This document shows, one piece after another, positions 52,229-60,963 of a stretch of 64,000 nt of DNA. The stretch is taken from assembly GCF_003991355.1 (NCBI RefSeq), contig NZ_RCSU01000009.1:1-64000 (forward strand). The letters run 5' to 3'. Position 1 is the first letter of the stretch, and every line of letters starts with the position of its first letter. This stretch comes from Pseudoflavitalea rhizosphaerae. Its GTDB lineage: Bacteria; Bacteroidota; Bacteroidia; Chitinophagales; Chitinophagaceae. A program made the position numbers and the translations under genes. The notes under the pieces are model-generated. The model searched no databases and was not told the origin of the DNA. It was given only the letters and a program-made list of their open reading frames with translations.

Positions 52229-53275
52229 TTATTTTCCAGTGCCCAGGTAGTCGTTCATCCGGAAACTCAGTCCAAACTGATTGAAGGCGATATTACGCTG
52301 GTACCAGCTGCGCGCATACCGGATCTGGAGCTTTTTGAACAGGGCTCCCACACCCAGCGAAAAACCATTCAGCCCATTTCCCTGCGTTCCGGCATTCAGT
52401 TCCTTCCTGCGCATATGATTATAGCCCAGGCTCAACTCGATCTTGTCTGTGACATAACACTGGGCCCCGATCACAACATGACGGAACAGTTTGTCGAAGA
52501 AAAAATCCTTTCCTTTTCCATTCTGTTCAAAACCATTTTCCGCATTGAATGCCGTGTCTTCATACCGTATATCGAATCTTTGCAAATGCCAGGCCGTAAT
52601 GGAAAATTGAAGGGGTGCATTGGCTAAACGCTTCGAAATACCCAGTTGCAGGTCGAATGGCAGCTCTTCTTTTTCCGATCCTGCATAGGCTGTCAGCTGT
52701 GCTCCCATATTTTTTGCCGCAAATGACGCCTGCCATAAAGATGCCGAATCATAGTAACTGATGCCGATATCCAGCGCCAGCCCGGAAGAGCGATAGATGC
52801 CATAAGATGAATGAATGAATTTCAGAGAAGCGCCATAATGCCATTTGTTCAAATACTGCCTGCTGGCGCTGGCCTGAACAACATAATCAACAGGACGGAA
52901 TTCACCATTAACATTTCCGGAAAGATCTGTCTGCGGCACCGAACCATAATTCATGAACTGCACACCCAGGGCAAAATTGGTATTGAGGGCTTCATGATGA
53001 TAACCCGCCATCAGGTGATACTGCTGCAAACCGCCTTTCAGTGAATTGAAAGATAACTGCGTTTGTGTGTGCATGTTATTCCTCAATAATGCGGGATTAT
53101 TGTACGCAAGTCCGATGTCGTTCGTGATCTGTGAAATATTGATACCACCAAGTGCGGTGAGTTGCGGAGCGTTGGGAAGTTTGAGAAAATTGAAGACGGT
53201 ACTGCCCCCCAATGTTTGGGACCGGAGCTGAAACTGTGCGAACACAGCCATCGATATGAGGAGCCATCGTCTCAT
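52229..53275 (-). CDS. porQ: Type IX secretion system protein PorQ
   Basis: 348 aa with a signal peptide (1-19, ending LRSQ) and a beta-barrel body. The N-terminal FNFLKLPNAPQLTALGGINISQ, then DIGLAYNNPALL near residue 55, GASLKFIHSSYG and RNIAFNQFGLSFRMNDYL at the end are typical of PorQ. PorQ belongs to the outer-membrane apparatus of the type IX secretion system, unique to Bacteroidota. This implies T9SS in this organism. Monocistronic; its promoter region holds the hairpin at 53319-53344. Confidence 0.85.
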   Translation of the reverse strand: MRRWLLISMAVFAQFQLRSQTLGGSTVFNFLKLPNAPQLTALGGINISQITNDIGLAYNNPALLRNNMHTQTQLSFNSLKGGLQQYHLMAGYHHEALNTNFALGVQFMNYGSVPQTDLSGNVNGEFRPVDYVVQASASRQYLNKWHYGASLKFIHSSYGIYRSSGLALDIGISYYDSASLWQASFAAKNMGAQLTAYAGSEKEELPFDLQLGISKRLANAPLQFSITAWHLQRFDIRYEDTAFNAENGFEQNGKGKDFFFDKLFRHVVIGAQCYVTDKIELSLGYNHMRRKELNAGTQGNGLNGFSLGVGALFKKLQIRYARSWYQRNIAFNQFGLSFRMNDYLGTGK

Positions 53276-53318
53276 GCAGTCTGGGCCAGCGAAAATAGCT
53301 ATTTACTGCTCAAAAAAA

Positions 53319-53344
53319 AATTCCTCCATTGACATGGAGGAATT
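53319..53344 (-). terminator. Minus-strand terminator upstream of porQ
   Basis: AATTCCTCCAT (53319-53329) and ATGGAGGAATT (53334-53344) form a perfect 11-bp stem with loop tgac. On the minus strand the stem is followed by nine or so Ts (53311-53320 region). It ends transcription coming leftward from lon or the gap before porQ starts. Confidence 0.8.
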
Positions 53345-53482
53345 CCTTTAACCCTTAAAACAACCAACATGAAAAAATTTTCAATTGATACTATAAATAT
53401 AACATGATTAGAGTCCTTTTGTTGGCCCTCCCTGCTCATATAGCGATTAAAATGATATTAAAAAGCCTTTCCCTGAAAAGTA

Positions 53483-53533
53483 AAATTCCCTGAAAAGCCC
53501 TACCACAGCGGGTTCGGGGAATTCAGGGAATTT
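53483..53533 (-). terminator. Hairpin terminator after lon
   Basis: AAATTCCCTGAA (53483-53494) is complementary to TTCAGGGAATTT (53522-53533), 12 pairs, loop 27 nt, starting 25 nt after the lon stop; a T-rich TTTTACTTTT follows on the minus strand. Confidence 0.7.
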
Positions 53534-53557
53534 AATTTATCAATCGTTGGATAAATG

Positions 53558-55963
53558 TTAAACAAGTGCAAGCTCCAATACCTGCTGCATGGTCTTCACG
53601 AAATGGAACTTCATTCCCCTGATAAATTCAGAATCAATCTCCTGAACATCTTTTTCGTTCTGCCAGCAGAGGATGACTTCTTTGAGTCCTGCGCGTTTGG
53701 CCGCTAATACTTTCTCTTTGATACCGCCTACTGGTAGTACCTGGCCTCTTAAAGTTATTTCACCGGTCATGGCGAGATAAGATTTCACCTTCCGGCCAGA
53801 AAATGCGGAAGCAATGGCCGTCATCATGGTAATACCTGCACTCGGGCCATCCTTCGGAACAGCGCCTTCGGGTACGTGAATATGAATGGTTCGTTTCTCG
53901 AACATTGCCGGATCGAGGTCCAGTTTCTTAGCGTTGGACTGCAGGAAAGTAAGTGCCGTAGCAGCGGATTCTTTCATCACGTTGCCGAGGTTCCCGGTGA
54001 GCTTGAGCTCTCCCTTGCCTTCACTGAGGCTGGTCTCGATGAAGAGAATATCGCCGCCCACATAAGTCCAGGCCAGGCCAACCGCAACACCGGGCATATT
54101 GGCCACCTTATAAATATCATTGCTGTATCTTGGTTTGCCCAGGATCTTTTCTACATCCTTTGTTGTGAGGACGGTCTTTATCTTTTCCTTCATCGCGTAT
54201 TCCCTGGCTTCATAACGCATGACGCTGGCAAGCAGACGGTCCAGTTCACGCACGCCGCTTTCCCTGGTATAATCCTGCACAATCTTTTCCAGTACTTTAT
54301 CGCCCAGTTTGAAATTGAATTCTTTCAGTCCGTGCGCCTCCTTTTGTTTGGGTACGAGGTGACGTTTAGCGATCTCCACTTTTTCTTCCACTGCATACCC
54401 GCTGAGATCTATGATCTCGAGACGGTCGCGGAGCGCAGGCTGGATATTGTTGATATTATTCGCGGTTGCGATGAACAGCACTCTGCTGAGGTCGTATTCA
54501 AGCTCCAGGTAGTTATCGTAGAAAGTATGGTTCTGTTCGGGGTCCAGTACTTCCAGCAAAGCAGAGGAAGGATCTCCGCGGAAGTCATTCCCGATCTTAT
54601 CGATCTCATCCAGGATGATCACGGGATTGGATGATTTGATCTTACGGATGGATTGTAAAATACGGCCGGGCATGGCGCCAATATATGTTTTGCGGTGACC
54701 CCGGATCTCGCTCTCATCATGTACGCCCCCCAAACTGATACGAACATATTTACGCTGGATGGCGCTGGCAATGCTGCGCCCCAGCGAGGTTTTACCGATA
54801 CCGGGAGGTCCAACAAAACAAAGGATCGGGCTCTTCATATCTCCTTTCAGCTTCAGCACGGCGAGATATTCCAGGATGCGCTCCTTCACTTTCTTCATGC
54901 CGAAATGATCTTTGTCCAACACTTTCTGAGCCTTTTTGAGATCATAGTGATCTTCTGTATAATCGGCCCAGGGAAGATCGAGCATCAGATCGAGATGATT
55001 GTACACCACAGAATAGTCTGGCGTGGAAGGGTGCATACGCTCCAGCTTCTCGATGCCCTTGCGGAACATTTCTTTCGCTGCCTCAGGCCATTTTTTGGCT
55101 TCGGCTTTTTTCTGCATATCCCTGATCTCACGATCATTTGAATCACCGCCCAATTCTTCACGGATACTCTTCATCTGTTGATTGAGGAAGTATTCGCGTT
55201 GTTGTTTATCGAGCTCTGTTTTTGTTTTGGTTGTGACCTTGTTCTTCAGTTCTGCAAACTGCAGTTCCCGCTGCAGCAATTGCATCAGCAGGTCTGCACG
55301 CGCCTCGATATTGTTCAACTGCAGCAGTTGCTGCTTTTCTTTTAGATCAGTATTGAGATTACTGGAAATAAAGTGGATGAGGAAGGAAGGGTTCTCGATA
55401 TTCTTCAGAATAATACTTGCTTCTGAAGGAATATTGGGAGAAAGCTGTATGATCTGTGTGGCCAGTTCCTTGATATTGGAAACATAAGCTTCAAAGTCTT
55501 CCTGATTCCTGGGCACTTCATCATCCGTTAGCAGTTCCACTTTTGCTTTGAAATAAGGATCTTCAGATACGATGCCTGCCACTTTAAACCGGCGTCTGCC
55601 CTGGATGATCACAGTGGTGCCGCCATCCGGCATTTTGATCAGCTTCACGATCCGGGCAACCGTTCCGATATCTTCCAGGTCGGACACAGTGGGATCTTCG
55701 ATATTGCTGTCCTTTTGCGCAACCACGCCTACGAGCTTGTCAGCTTTGTAAGCATCGTTCACGGCTTTGATACTTTTATCTCTGCCCACTGTGATGGGGA
55801 GCACCACACCGGGAAACAATACAGTATTGCGAAGGGGCAACAATGGAAGTTCTTCGGGCACTACCAGTTCTTCACCATTATCTCTTTCGTTCTCGTTCAG
55901 GGGAATTATCGGCAGAAAATCCATTTCATCCTCTGCCTGAAAAAGTAAACCGGGTTCTTTCAT
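53558..55963 (-). CDS. lon: ATP-dependent Lon protease
   Basis: 801-aa AAA+ serine protease that degrades misfolded and regulatory proteins. LON substrate domain (about 38-235, [19 protein letters not shown]), AAA+ domain with Walker A GPPGIGKT (385-392) and Walker [12 protein letters not shown], and C-terminal S16 protease with catalytic Ser in [12 protein letters not shown] and Lys in VLAAKRAG. Length and order match Lon. A divergent Crp/Fnr gene lies upstream. On the minus strand a TACCTTTG sits at 56124-56131 and may be its promoter, leaving a leader of about 150 nt. Confidence 0.97.
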   Translation of the reverse strand: MKEPGLLFQAEDEMDFLPIIPLNENERDNGEELVVPEELPLLPLRNTVLFPGVVLPITVGRDKSIKAVNDAYKADKLVGVVAQKDSNIEDPTVSDLEDIGTVARIVKLIKMPDGGTTVIIQGRRRFKVAGIVSEDPYFKAKVELLTDDEVPRNQEDFEAYVSNIKELATQIIQLSPNIPSEASIILKNIENPSFLIHFISSNLNTDLKEKQQLLQLNNIEARADLLMQLLQRELQFAELKNKVTTKTKTELDKQQREYFLNQQMKSIREELGGDSNDREIRDMQKKAEAKKWPEAAKEMFRKGIEKLERMHPSTPDYSVVYNHLDLMLDLPWADYTEDHYDLKKAQKVLDKDHFGMKKVKERILEYLAVLKLKGDMKSPILCFVGPPGIGKTSLGRSIASAIQRKYVRISLGGVHDESEIRGHRKTYIGAMPGRILQSIRKIKSSNPVIILDEIDKIGNDFRGDPSSALLEVLDPEQNHTFYDNYLELEYDLSRVLFIATANNINNIQPALRDRLEIIDLSGYAVEEKVEIAKRHLVPKQKEAHGLKEFNFKLGDKVLEKIVQDYTRESGVRELDRLLASVMRYEAREYAMKEKIKTVLTTKDVEKILGKPRYSNDIYKVANMPGVAVGLAWTYVGGDILFIETSLSEGKGELKLTGNLGNVMKESAATALTFLQSNAKKLDLDPAMFEKRTIHIHVPEGAVPKDGPSAGITMMTAIASAFSGRKVKSYLAMTGEITLRGQVLPVGGIKEKVLAAKRAGLKEVILCWQNEKDVQEIDSEFIRGMKFHFVKTMQQVLELALV

Positions 55964-56116
55964 TACTTCATTTTATCTTATGACAAAATAACACACTCAG
56001 CGTGAAATACCTATGATTCTGAATAAGCTGGCTATAGTTCAAGATTAATGCCAAGCGGATAAGCCGGTGATCCGCGGGCAAAAATCAGGTCAAAAGGGCA
56101 GGTAACTGTTCAAAGG

Positions 56117-56149
56117 TTGGTTTCAAAGGTAGCAATTCCTGTAACTTTA
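56117..56149 (+). promoter_or_regulatory. Overlapping divergent promoters of the Crp/Fnr gene and lon
   Basis: Plus strand: TTG (56117-56119) and TAACTTTA (56142-56149), 22 nt apart, ending 5 nt before ATG 56154. Minus strand: TACCTTTG on 56124-56131, facing lon. The two overlap, so transcription in each direction may compete. Confidence 0.4.
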
Positions 56150-56153
56150 GCTC

Positions 56154-56726
56154 ATGTACGAACGCATTCTTCAGAACCTTTCGCGGTTCATCAGCCTCAA
56201 TCCGGAAGAGACGCAGGTTTTTACCTCGGCCATCAAAGTGAAACAGCTTCGCAGGAGACAGTTCCTGCTACAACCCGGTGATGTAATGCGGTACGAATGT
56301 TTTGTTACCGAAGGTTGTTTACGCCAGTACTATGTGGACGATAAGGGAGTGGAACACACGCTGATGTTCGCTTTCGAGGATTGGTGGTCCGGCGACATGT
56401 ACAGTTTTCTCAGCGGGCAGCCTTCCAAATACAACCTGGAAGCGATCGAGGATTCCACACTCCTGCTCATAGAAAGGCAAAGGCTGGAAGAATTGTACAA
56501 TGAGATACCAGAGCTGAACCGTTTCTACCGAATCCTGTTGCAGAATGCCTATATGGCCATGAGCGAAAGGATCAATCAAACGCTTACCATGACAGCCGAA
56601 GAGCGGTACCATGCATTCCTCCATCGTTACCCGCATTTCGAACAACGCTTGTCATTGAAACATATCGCCTCCTATCTTGGTATCACACCCGAAAGCCTGA
56701 GCCGGATCCGCAGCTACAAAAAATAA
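56154..56726 (+). CDS. Crp/Fnr-family transcriptional regulator
   Basis: 190 aa. Cyclic-nucleotide-binding-like beta roll (about 20-125: QLRRRQFLLQPGDVMRYECFVTEGCLRQYYVDDKGVEHTLMFAFEDWWSGD in pieces) and C-terminal HTH (LSLKHIASYLGITPESLSRIRSYKK). It ends right after the recognition helix, as is usual for Bacteroidetes members; this contrasts with the extended protein at 21154-21852. No ligand residues can be assigned. Divergent from lon. Confidence 0.9.
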   Translation: MYERILQNLSRFISLNPEETQVFTSAIKVKQLRRRQFLLQPGDVMRYECFVTEGCLRQYYVDDKGVEHTLMFAFEDWWSGDMYSFLSGQPSKYNLEAIEDSTLLLIERQRLEELYNEIPELNRFYRILLQNAYMAMSERINQTLTMTAEERYHAFLHRYPHFEQRLSLKHIASYLGITPESLSRIRSYKK

Positions 56727-56859
56727 GAAAAATAGAATAATGTAAAAGCATACATTTGTGATCAAGGAAATGGTGTCTTCCTATTTGAACCGTTCTTCCC
56801 AGAACTGATGGCGCCTGCAAATAATAACTGGCCCCGGCCATAAATAAAACTATTGCAGG

Positions 56860-58212
56860 ATGACACAAAGAAAGAATTTCCCCGAGCAGGCAAATATCGC
56901 CTTACAATTATTGCACTGGACTTTACTGATCATTCCTGTATCTGTGAGCATCGGCCTGCTGGTAGCATTATTCCTTTGGTTGCTGGACATGGCCACTGTA
57001 ACCCGGCAGCAGCATATCTGGCTGATCCTGCTTCTTCCCCTGGCAGGTATCCTCATAACCTGGTTGTATACCCGATGGGGTAAGAATACCGATGCCGGCA
57101 ATAACCTCGTCATGGATGAGATCCATCAGCCTGGCGGTGGAATCCCTGCCAGGCTCACGCCTCTTATCTTATTCACCACGGTGCTCACCCACCTCACCGG
57201 AGGTTCTGCCGGCCGCGAAGGCACGGCAGTGCAAATGGGAGGCAGTATTTCTGCACTGTTCAGTAAATGGTATCAACCGGATCCGCAACAAAAACGCATC
57301 CTGCTGATGTGCGGCATGTCTGCCGGTTTTGGTGCAGTGTTCGGAACACCCGTTGCCGGCGCCATTTTTGCCATGGAAGTGCTGGCCATCGGCCGTATAA
57401 AATATGATGCGCTGATCCCCTGCTTCATTGCAGCAGTGATTGCCGACATTACCTGCTCACTCGCGGGCATACATCATACCCATTACTCCATTCATTTTTC
57501 TTCCTCCGGCACCTATGATCTCACAAAGCTGCTTTTATTAGTGAAAGTGATCGTCGCAGGCGCCATATTCGGTCTTGCCGGATTTTTCTTTGCAGAACTC
57601 ACTCATTTCATAAAAGACAAAAGCAGGCAACTTATCCGCAACAAATACCTGGTACCTGTAACCGGCGCGGCGCTTGTACTTACCATCAGCGTTCTGATCG
57701 GCAATTTCGATTACCTCGGTTTGGGTGTCAGCAATCCTGCTCCCGGCAGCGTGAGTATCCAATCGGCCTTTCTTCCCGGCGGCGCCACTCATTTCAGCTG
57801 GGTTTGGAAACTCCTGCTCACCGCCATCACCATAGGCATGGGATTCAAGGGCGGCGAAGTGACGCCCCTTTTCTTCATCGGTGCAACACTCGGCAACAGC
57901 ATCGCTTCCGCCAGCGGCGCGCCTGTTGATCTCTTTGCTGGTCTTGGTTTCATTGCGGTTTTTGCCGCCGCCACCAATACTCCCATCGCCTGCACTTTCA
58001 TGGGCGCCGAGCTCTTTGGCGCAGGAAATATTTTCTACTTTGCAGCAGCCTGCTTCACTGCCTATTATTTCAGCGGACATACCGGTGTCTATCATGCGCA
58101 GCGCGTAGCTGTTACGAAATTCCACCATCAGTTCCGTATCGAAAGATCGCTTCAGCAACTTCGCCAAATCCGGCAGCTCCGGCAAAAAAGACAGGATCGT
58201 CCAAATTCTTAA
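56860..58212 (+). CDS. ClC-family chloride channel/transporter
   Basis: 450 aa. ClC signature elements in order: [22 protein letters not shown] (the GREGP-like filter, with T for P), [20 protein letters not shown], and the [19 protein letters not shown] segment near residue 330. About 10-12 membrane helices; no CBS domains. This is the prokaryotic voltage-gated-chloride-channel family. Whether it acts as channel or Cl-/H+ (or fluoride) exchanger cannot be decided; the glutamate in GREG is present, as in exchangers. The extreme C-terminus ([20 protein letters not shown]) is a basic Gln/Arg-rich tail. Confidence 0.9.
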   Translation: MTQRKNFPEQANIALQLLHWTLLIIPVSVSIGLLVALFLWLLDMATVTRQQHIWLILLLPLAGILITWLYTRWGKNTDAGNNLVMDEIHQPGGGIPARLTPLILFTTVLTHLTGGSAGREGTAVQMGGSISALFSKWYQPDPQQKRILLMCGMSAGFGAVFGTPVAGAIFAMEVLAIGRIKYDALIPCFIAAVIADITCSLAGIHHTHYSIHFSSSGTYDLTKLLLLVKVIVAGAIFGLAGFFFAELTHFIKDKSRQLIRNKYLVPVTGAALVLTISVLIGNFDYLGLGVSNPAPGSVSIQSAFLPGGATHFSWVWKLLLTAITIGMGFKGGEVTPLFFIGATLGNSIASASGAPVDLFAGLGFIAVFAAATNTPIACTFMGAELFGAGNIFYFAAACFTAYYFSGHTGVYHAQRVAVTKFHHQFRIERSLQQLRQIRQLRQKRQDRPNS

Positions 58213-58244
58213 CATAGGTCAAGATTATTTCTTAACCTGTGGTA

Positions 58245-58276
58245 TTGGATTCCGCCCCCGTTTGAAGGCAACTTTG
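58245..58276 (+). promoter_or_regulatory. Promoter of the DoxX-family gene
   Basis: TTG (58245-58247) and CAACTTTG (58269-58276, one base off TAnnTTTG) are 21 nt apart, 28 bp upstream of ATG 58305. Confidence 0.4.
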
Positions 58277-58304
58277 TTCCCACAAAATCTTTAAACGATC
58301 TTTT

Positions 58305-58769
58305 ATGAAATGGAAATTATTTGCGACCGACAATAGTTACAACTGGTTCATTCTTCGCATAGTGCTCGGCGTTGTGATCCTGGCTCACGGCCTTCAGAAA
58401 ACATTCGGCTGGTTCGGCGGCTTCGGATGGGAACAAAGCATGAACTATTTCACAGGCCATGTTGGATTGCCATCTGCACTTGCGGCATTCGTGATCCTTA
58501 TAGAATCACTCGGCGCCTTCCTGCTCATCATCGGCTTTGCCGGACGTATCAATGCCTTCCTCCTCGGCATCGTAATGACCGGAGCCTTCTTTGTTGATCA
58601 CCGGCACAACGGATTTTTCATGAACTGGTTTGGTAATCAGCCCGGAGAAGGATTTGAGTTCGATCTGCTGGTCTGGGCAATTGCAGCGGTGATAACGATC
58701 AATGGAAGTGGGAGATTCTCAATTGATCGAACGCTCGCTCTAAGTTATGACGCTCGCTCGGGGTTATGA
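58305..58769 (+). CDS. DoxX-family membrane protein
   Basis: 154 aa with four transmembrane helices. DoxX family pattern: ILRIVLGVVILAHGLQKTFGWFGGFGW, GLPSALAAFVILIESLGAFLLIIGFAGR and a C-terminal helix FDLLVWAIAAVITINGSGRFSID in pieces. Such proteins are linked to quinone/thiol redox membrane processes, function mostly unclear. The 3' end is unusual: a 19-bp tandem repeat (58731-58768) covers the last codons and ends at the stop, so the C-terminal RTLALSYDARSGL may be recently altered. Confidence 0.88.
   Translation: MKWKLFATDNSYNWFILRIVLGVVILAHGLQKTFGWFGGFGWEQSMNYFTGHVGLPSALAAFVILIESLGAFLLIIGFAGRINAFLLGIVMTGAFFVDHRHNGFFMNWFGNQPGEGFEFDLLVWAIAAVITINGSGRFSIDRTLALSYDARSGL
58731..58768. repeat. 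19-bp tandem repeat over the DoxX 3' end
   Basis: ACGCTCGCTC-taaGTTATG (58731-58749) is followed immediately by ACGCTCGCTC-gggGTTATG (58750-58768), 19 bp each with three differences. The unit is not a multiple of three, so the duplication shifted the frame at the C-terminus. Confidence 0.8.
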
Positions 58770-58777
58770 TAATCAGT

Positions 58778-58878
58778 CTGTGAAATATACCGGCGCGGGA
58801 GGATGCTTGTTGGGCTTTGGATTGGGAAGATGGGGCTGAAGTGCTTTGCCAGACTTCTTCGCTTATATTTCATAGGCC
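58778..58878 (+). repeat. 101-bp structured repeat, copy A
   Basis: Ends form TGAAATATA (58781-58789) and TATATTTCA (58864-58872), a perfect 9-bp inverted repeat. Internal blocks CGCGGGAGGATG, TTTGCC and CTTCTTCGCTTAT recur in copy B, which is inverted 446 bp away. GAAGT/ACTTC forms an inner hairpin. Confidence 0.8.
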
Positions 58879-59323
58879 TGATTATTTATAACCCGTCGCT
58901 CGATGAACACCAACTCCATCAGTCAATATTGATGGTTGCATGGGGAACCTCTACTTTATAGTGGTTGCATTTATGTGGCATGTTGTTATTGCAGAAGAGA
59001 GAGAGAAGAGAAAGAGAATAGTAGAAGAATGTTTTTCAGATTTGAATTCAATAATTGTATTTGATACAGTTTTTTTTACAAGTATGAGTGTTGAGATAAT
59101 TAATCAGTGAAGCTTTATTCTCTGGTGCTGTAGTTGTAAAGCATAATAAAAGTCAGGTCAATAACTAACGTATTTACTTACGCGTCCCGAAGCTTTCCCC
59201 ATCCCTCACCACCCAAAATCCATCGTTATTTATTTTATTAGTCAGAGATCAGAGGAATCCGGCATTGCCGGGATTTATTTTTTGTTTTGGTGATTGCTGC
59301 TTGCGGAGGGGATGTGGGCGAAG
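58879..59323. other. Non-coding spacer between the two 101-bp repeats
   Basis: Contains an inverted repeat CCATCA/TGATGG (58916-58935), two copies of TGGTTGCAT (around 58933 and 58961), a GA-rich tract of about 37 nt on the plus strand (58991-59030), an AT-rich stretch, and a plus-strand terminator at 59259-59285. I see no gene. The frame 59287-59502 is not supported since it lies across repeat B. Confidence 0.6.
59259..59285 (+). terminator. Plus-strand intrinsic terminator
   Basis: CCGGC-att-GCCGG (59259-59271), optionally extended by AT pairs, followed by ATTTATTTTTTGTTTT. It is 490 nt after the DoxX stop, so it may end a long 3' transcript or an unannotated small RNA in 58879-59250. Confidence 0.65.
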
Positions 59324-59424
59324 GGCCTTTGAAACATAAGCGAAGAAGCCCGGCAGAGCACCACAGCTCAACCCAACCTACTACAGCAGATCAAACATCC
59401 TCCCGCGTTGGTTTGTTTCAACAG
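59324..59424 (-). repeat. 101-bp structured repeat, copy B (inverted)
   Basis: On the minus strand this has the same length and block order as copy A (CGCGGGAGGATG, TCTGCC, CTTCTTCGCTTAT), roughly two-thirds identical. Its ends form a different perfect pair, TTGAAACA with TGTTTCAA (59329-59336 and 59414-59421). Confidence 0.8.
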
Positions 59425-59455
59425 CCCTGGCCTGCATCCCCCCGCAAGCGCTCAA

Positions 59456-59490
59456 AAACAAAAAATCCCGGCAGCCAAAACCACCGGGAT
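59456..59490 (-). terminator. Minus-strand terminator after the first PorT-like gene
   Basis: ATCCCGG (59465-59471) pairs with CCGGGAT (59484-59490), loop 12 nt. On the minus strand a run of six Ts plus GTTTTT follows (59454-59465). It lies 30 bp beyond the stop of the gene at 59520. Confidence 0.85.
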
Positions 59491-59519
59491 CTTCTTCTAT
59501 AAATAACGTATGGATTTCA

Positions 59520-60107
59520 TCACAAAACCCTCACTCCAACGTAGACTTGAAATCCCTGGTTCTTCCATTTATTACTCGTTCCTACATCATTGATATCGTT
59601 CAACCCTATCACATATCTTGCGCCTGCCTTGAATTTGAGCAGGTTGAGCTGCACTCCTGCCAGCAGGGAGAGGTCTCCTTTCTTGAATGCTTCTTTGGTT
59701 TCCCCTACCAGGTTCTTGTCCTGGTTCAGCAAAGTGCCGAACTGTGGCCCCACCTGAAAGGCAAACAGGCTGATAGGGCGGTAACTGAAAAGGATCGGGA
59801 TGCTCAGGTAATTCAGTTTTCCTTTTACATCGCTTACCCCTCCGGGATAGACATTATTGAAATCGGTGCCGGTGCGGAAATTCGTTTGACTGAAAAGTAC
59901 TTCCGGTTGTATTCCGAACTTATCGATGATATTGATCTCACCGAATGCGCCGATATGATAACCGAACTTGAATTCATCCTTGAATGATTGTCCGTCTACT
60001 TTGAAAATATTGGCGCCTGCCTTGAACCCGATATGGAGGCTTTGTGAAAAACTGATCAGTGAGAAGAGCAGTAAGCCAGTGAGCAATACCAGCCATCTTT
60101 TTTTCAT
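59520..60107 (-). CDS. PorT-family outer-membrane beta-barrel protein, copy 1
   Basis: 195 aa with a signal peptide (about 1-22, ending SFSQ) and an eight-strand-type barrel. PorT-like family blocks: LHIGFKAGANIFKVDGQSFKDEFKFGYHIGAFGEINIIDKFGIQPEVLFSQ in pieces, KGKLNYLSIPILFSYRPISLFAFQVGPQFGTLLNQD in pieces, and GARYVIGLNDIN. The frame is open to 60191, but ATG 60107 starts the signal peptide and gives the same length as the paralog. Own promoter at 60139-60170. Function unknown; simple barrels of this group are often called porin family or outer membrane protein PorT-like. Confidence 0.88.
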   Translation of the reverse strand: MKKRWLVLLTGLLLFSLISFSQSLHIGFKAGANIFKVDGQSFKDEFKFGYHIGAFGEINIIDKFGIQPEVLFSQTNFRTGTDFNNVYPGGVSDVKGKLNYLSIPILFSYRPISLFAFQVGPQFGTLLNQDKNLVGETKEAFKKGDLSLLAGVQLNLLKFKAGARYVIGLNDINDVGTSNKWKNQGFQVYVGVRVL

Positions 60108-60138
60108 ACATATTGATTTAATGGTGTAAATGAATAGA

Positions 60139-60170
60139 CAAAAATACTTATACAAGTTACCCAATTGAAA
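60139..60170 (-). promoter_or_regulatory. Promoter of PorT-like copy 1
   Basis: On the minus strand TTTC (60167-60170) and TATTTTTG (60139-60146) are exactly 20 nt apart, with the -7 a full match to TAnnTTTG. The start codon follows about 32 nt later. Confidence 0.65.
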
Positions 60171-60218
60171 GAACATATAGAAAAAAAGCACTGTTTGTTT
60201 GACTCACTCTGCCATGCT

Positions 60219-60806
60219 TTAGATGATCCTCAAACCGAGATACAATTGGAAGCCCTGGTTCTTCCACTTCTCTTTGTTGTCTACATCATTGATGTCTGAG
60301 AGACCAATAACGTATCGTCCACCAACCTTAACGCCGCCGAGGTTCAGCTGAACGCCGCCGAGAAGAGAGAAATCACCACTCTTGAATGCTTCTTTTCCGT
60401 TCTGAAAAAGGTTTTTGTCCTGGTTCAGCAAAATGCCGAACTGCGGACCTGCCTGAAGGCTCAACACTTTGGCGGGTGAATAGCTCAGCAGTAAAGGGAT
60501 GCTCAGGTAGTTGAGTTTACCTTTTACATCATCCTGGCCGCCGGGGAACACATCTCCGAAGTTTTCGCCTGACCGGTAGTTCAGCTGGTTCCACATTACT
60601 TCCGGCTGGATACCGAACTTGTCTGTGAAATTGATCTCGGCAAAGGCTCCGAGATTGTAGCCGAACTTATACTCTTCTTTAAAACTTTTCCCATCCACCT
60701 TAAAAATGTTGGCGCCGGCTTTTACACCGAGGTGCAATCCCTGCGCAATGGAAGCAGAGCTAAAAATGAGTGCCAGGGCTAAAAGATACAGGGTTCTCTT
60801 TTTCAT
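60219..60806 (-). CDS. PorT-family outer-membrane beta-barrel protein, copy 2
   Basis: 195 aa, tandem paralog of the previous gene with equal length: signal peptide (1-21, ending ASIAQ), then LHLGVKAGANIFKVDGKSFKEEYKFGYNLGAFAEINFTDKFGIQPEV in pieces and YLSIPLLLSYSPAKVLSLQAGPQFGILLNQDKN in pieces, ending FQLYLGLRII. The two proteins are closely similar throughout, including the unusual KxxWKNQGFQ near the end. The intergenic 112 bp contains the promoter of copy 1, so they are separately transcribable. Both face away from the parAB genes. Confidence 0.88.
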   Translation of the reverse strand: MKKRTLYLLALALIFSSASIAQGLHLGVKAGANIFKVDGKSFKEEYKFGYNLGAFAEINFTDKFGIQPEVMWNQLNYRSGENFGDVFPGGQDDVKGKLNYLSIPLLLSYSPAKVLSLQAGPQFGILLNQDKNLFQNGKEAFKSGDFSLLGGVQLNLGGVKVGGRYVIGLSDINDVDNKEKWKNQGFQLYLGLRII

Positions 60807-60963
60807 ACATTGTAATTTGGTTCATACAGAATTTTTCAACTTATATGCCAGTAACATACAAGCCGATGTTAATATAGACTACCAACTATGCATTGTCCCC
60901 TATTGGCGGCCTCACATTATTATGCATGCGAAAATTAGAACATATGAAACTTTGGGGATTTTC

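Noticed and set aside
57538-58215. 225-aa frame on the minus strand
   Set aside because: Antisense to the 3' half of the ClC gene, with charged low-complexity composition; no motifs.
59287-59502. 71-aa frame in the DoxX/PorT gap
   Set aside because: It runs across repeat copy B and a terminator and has low-complexity composition.
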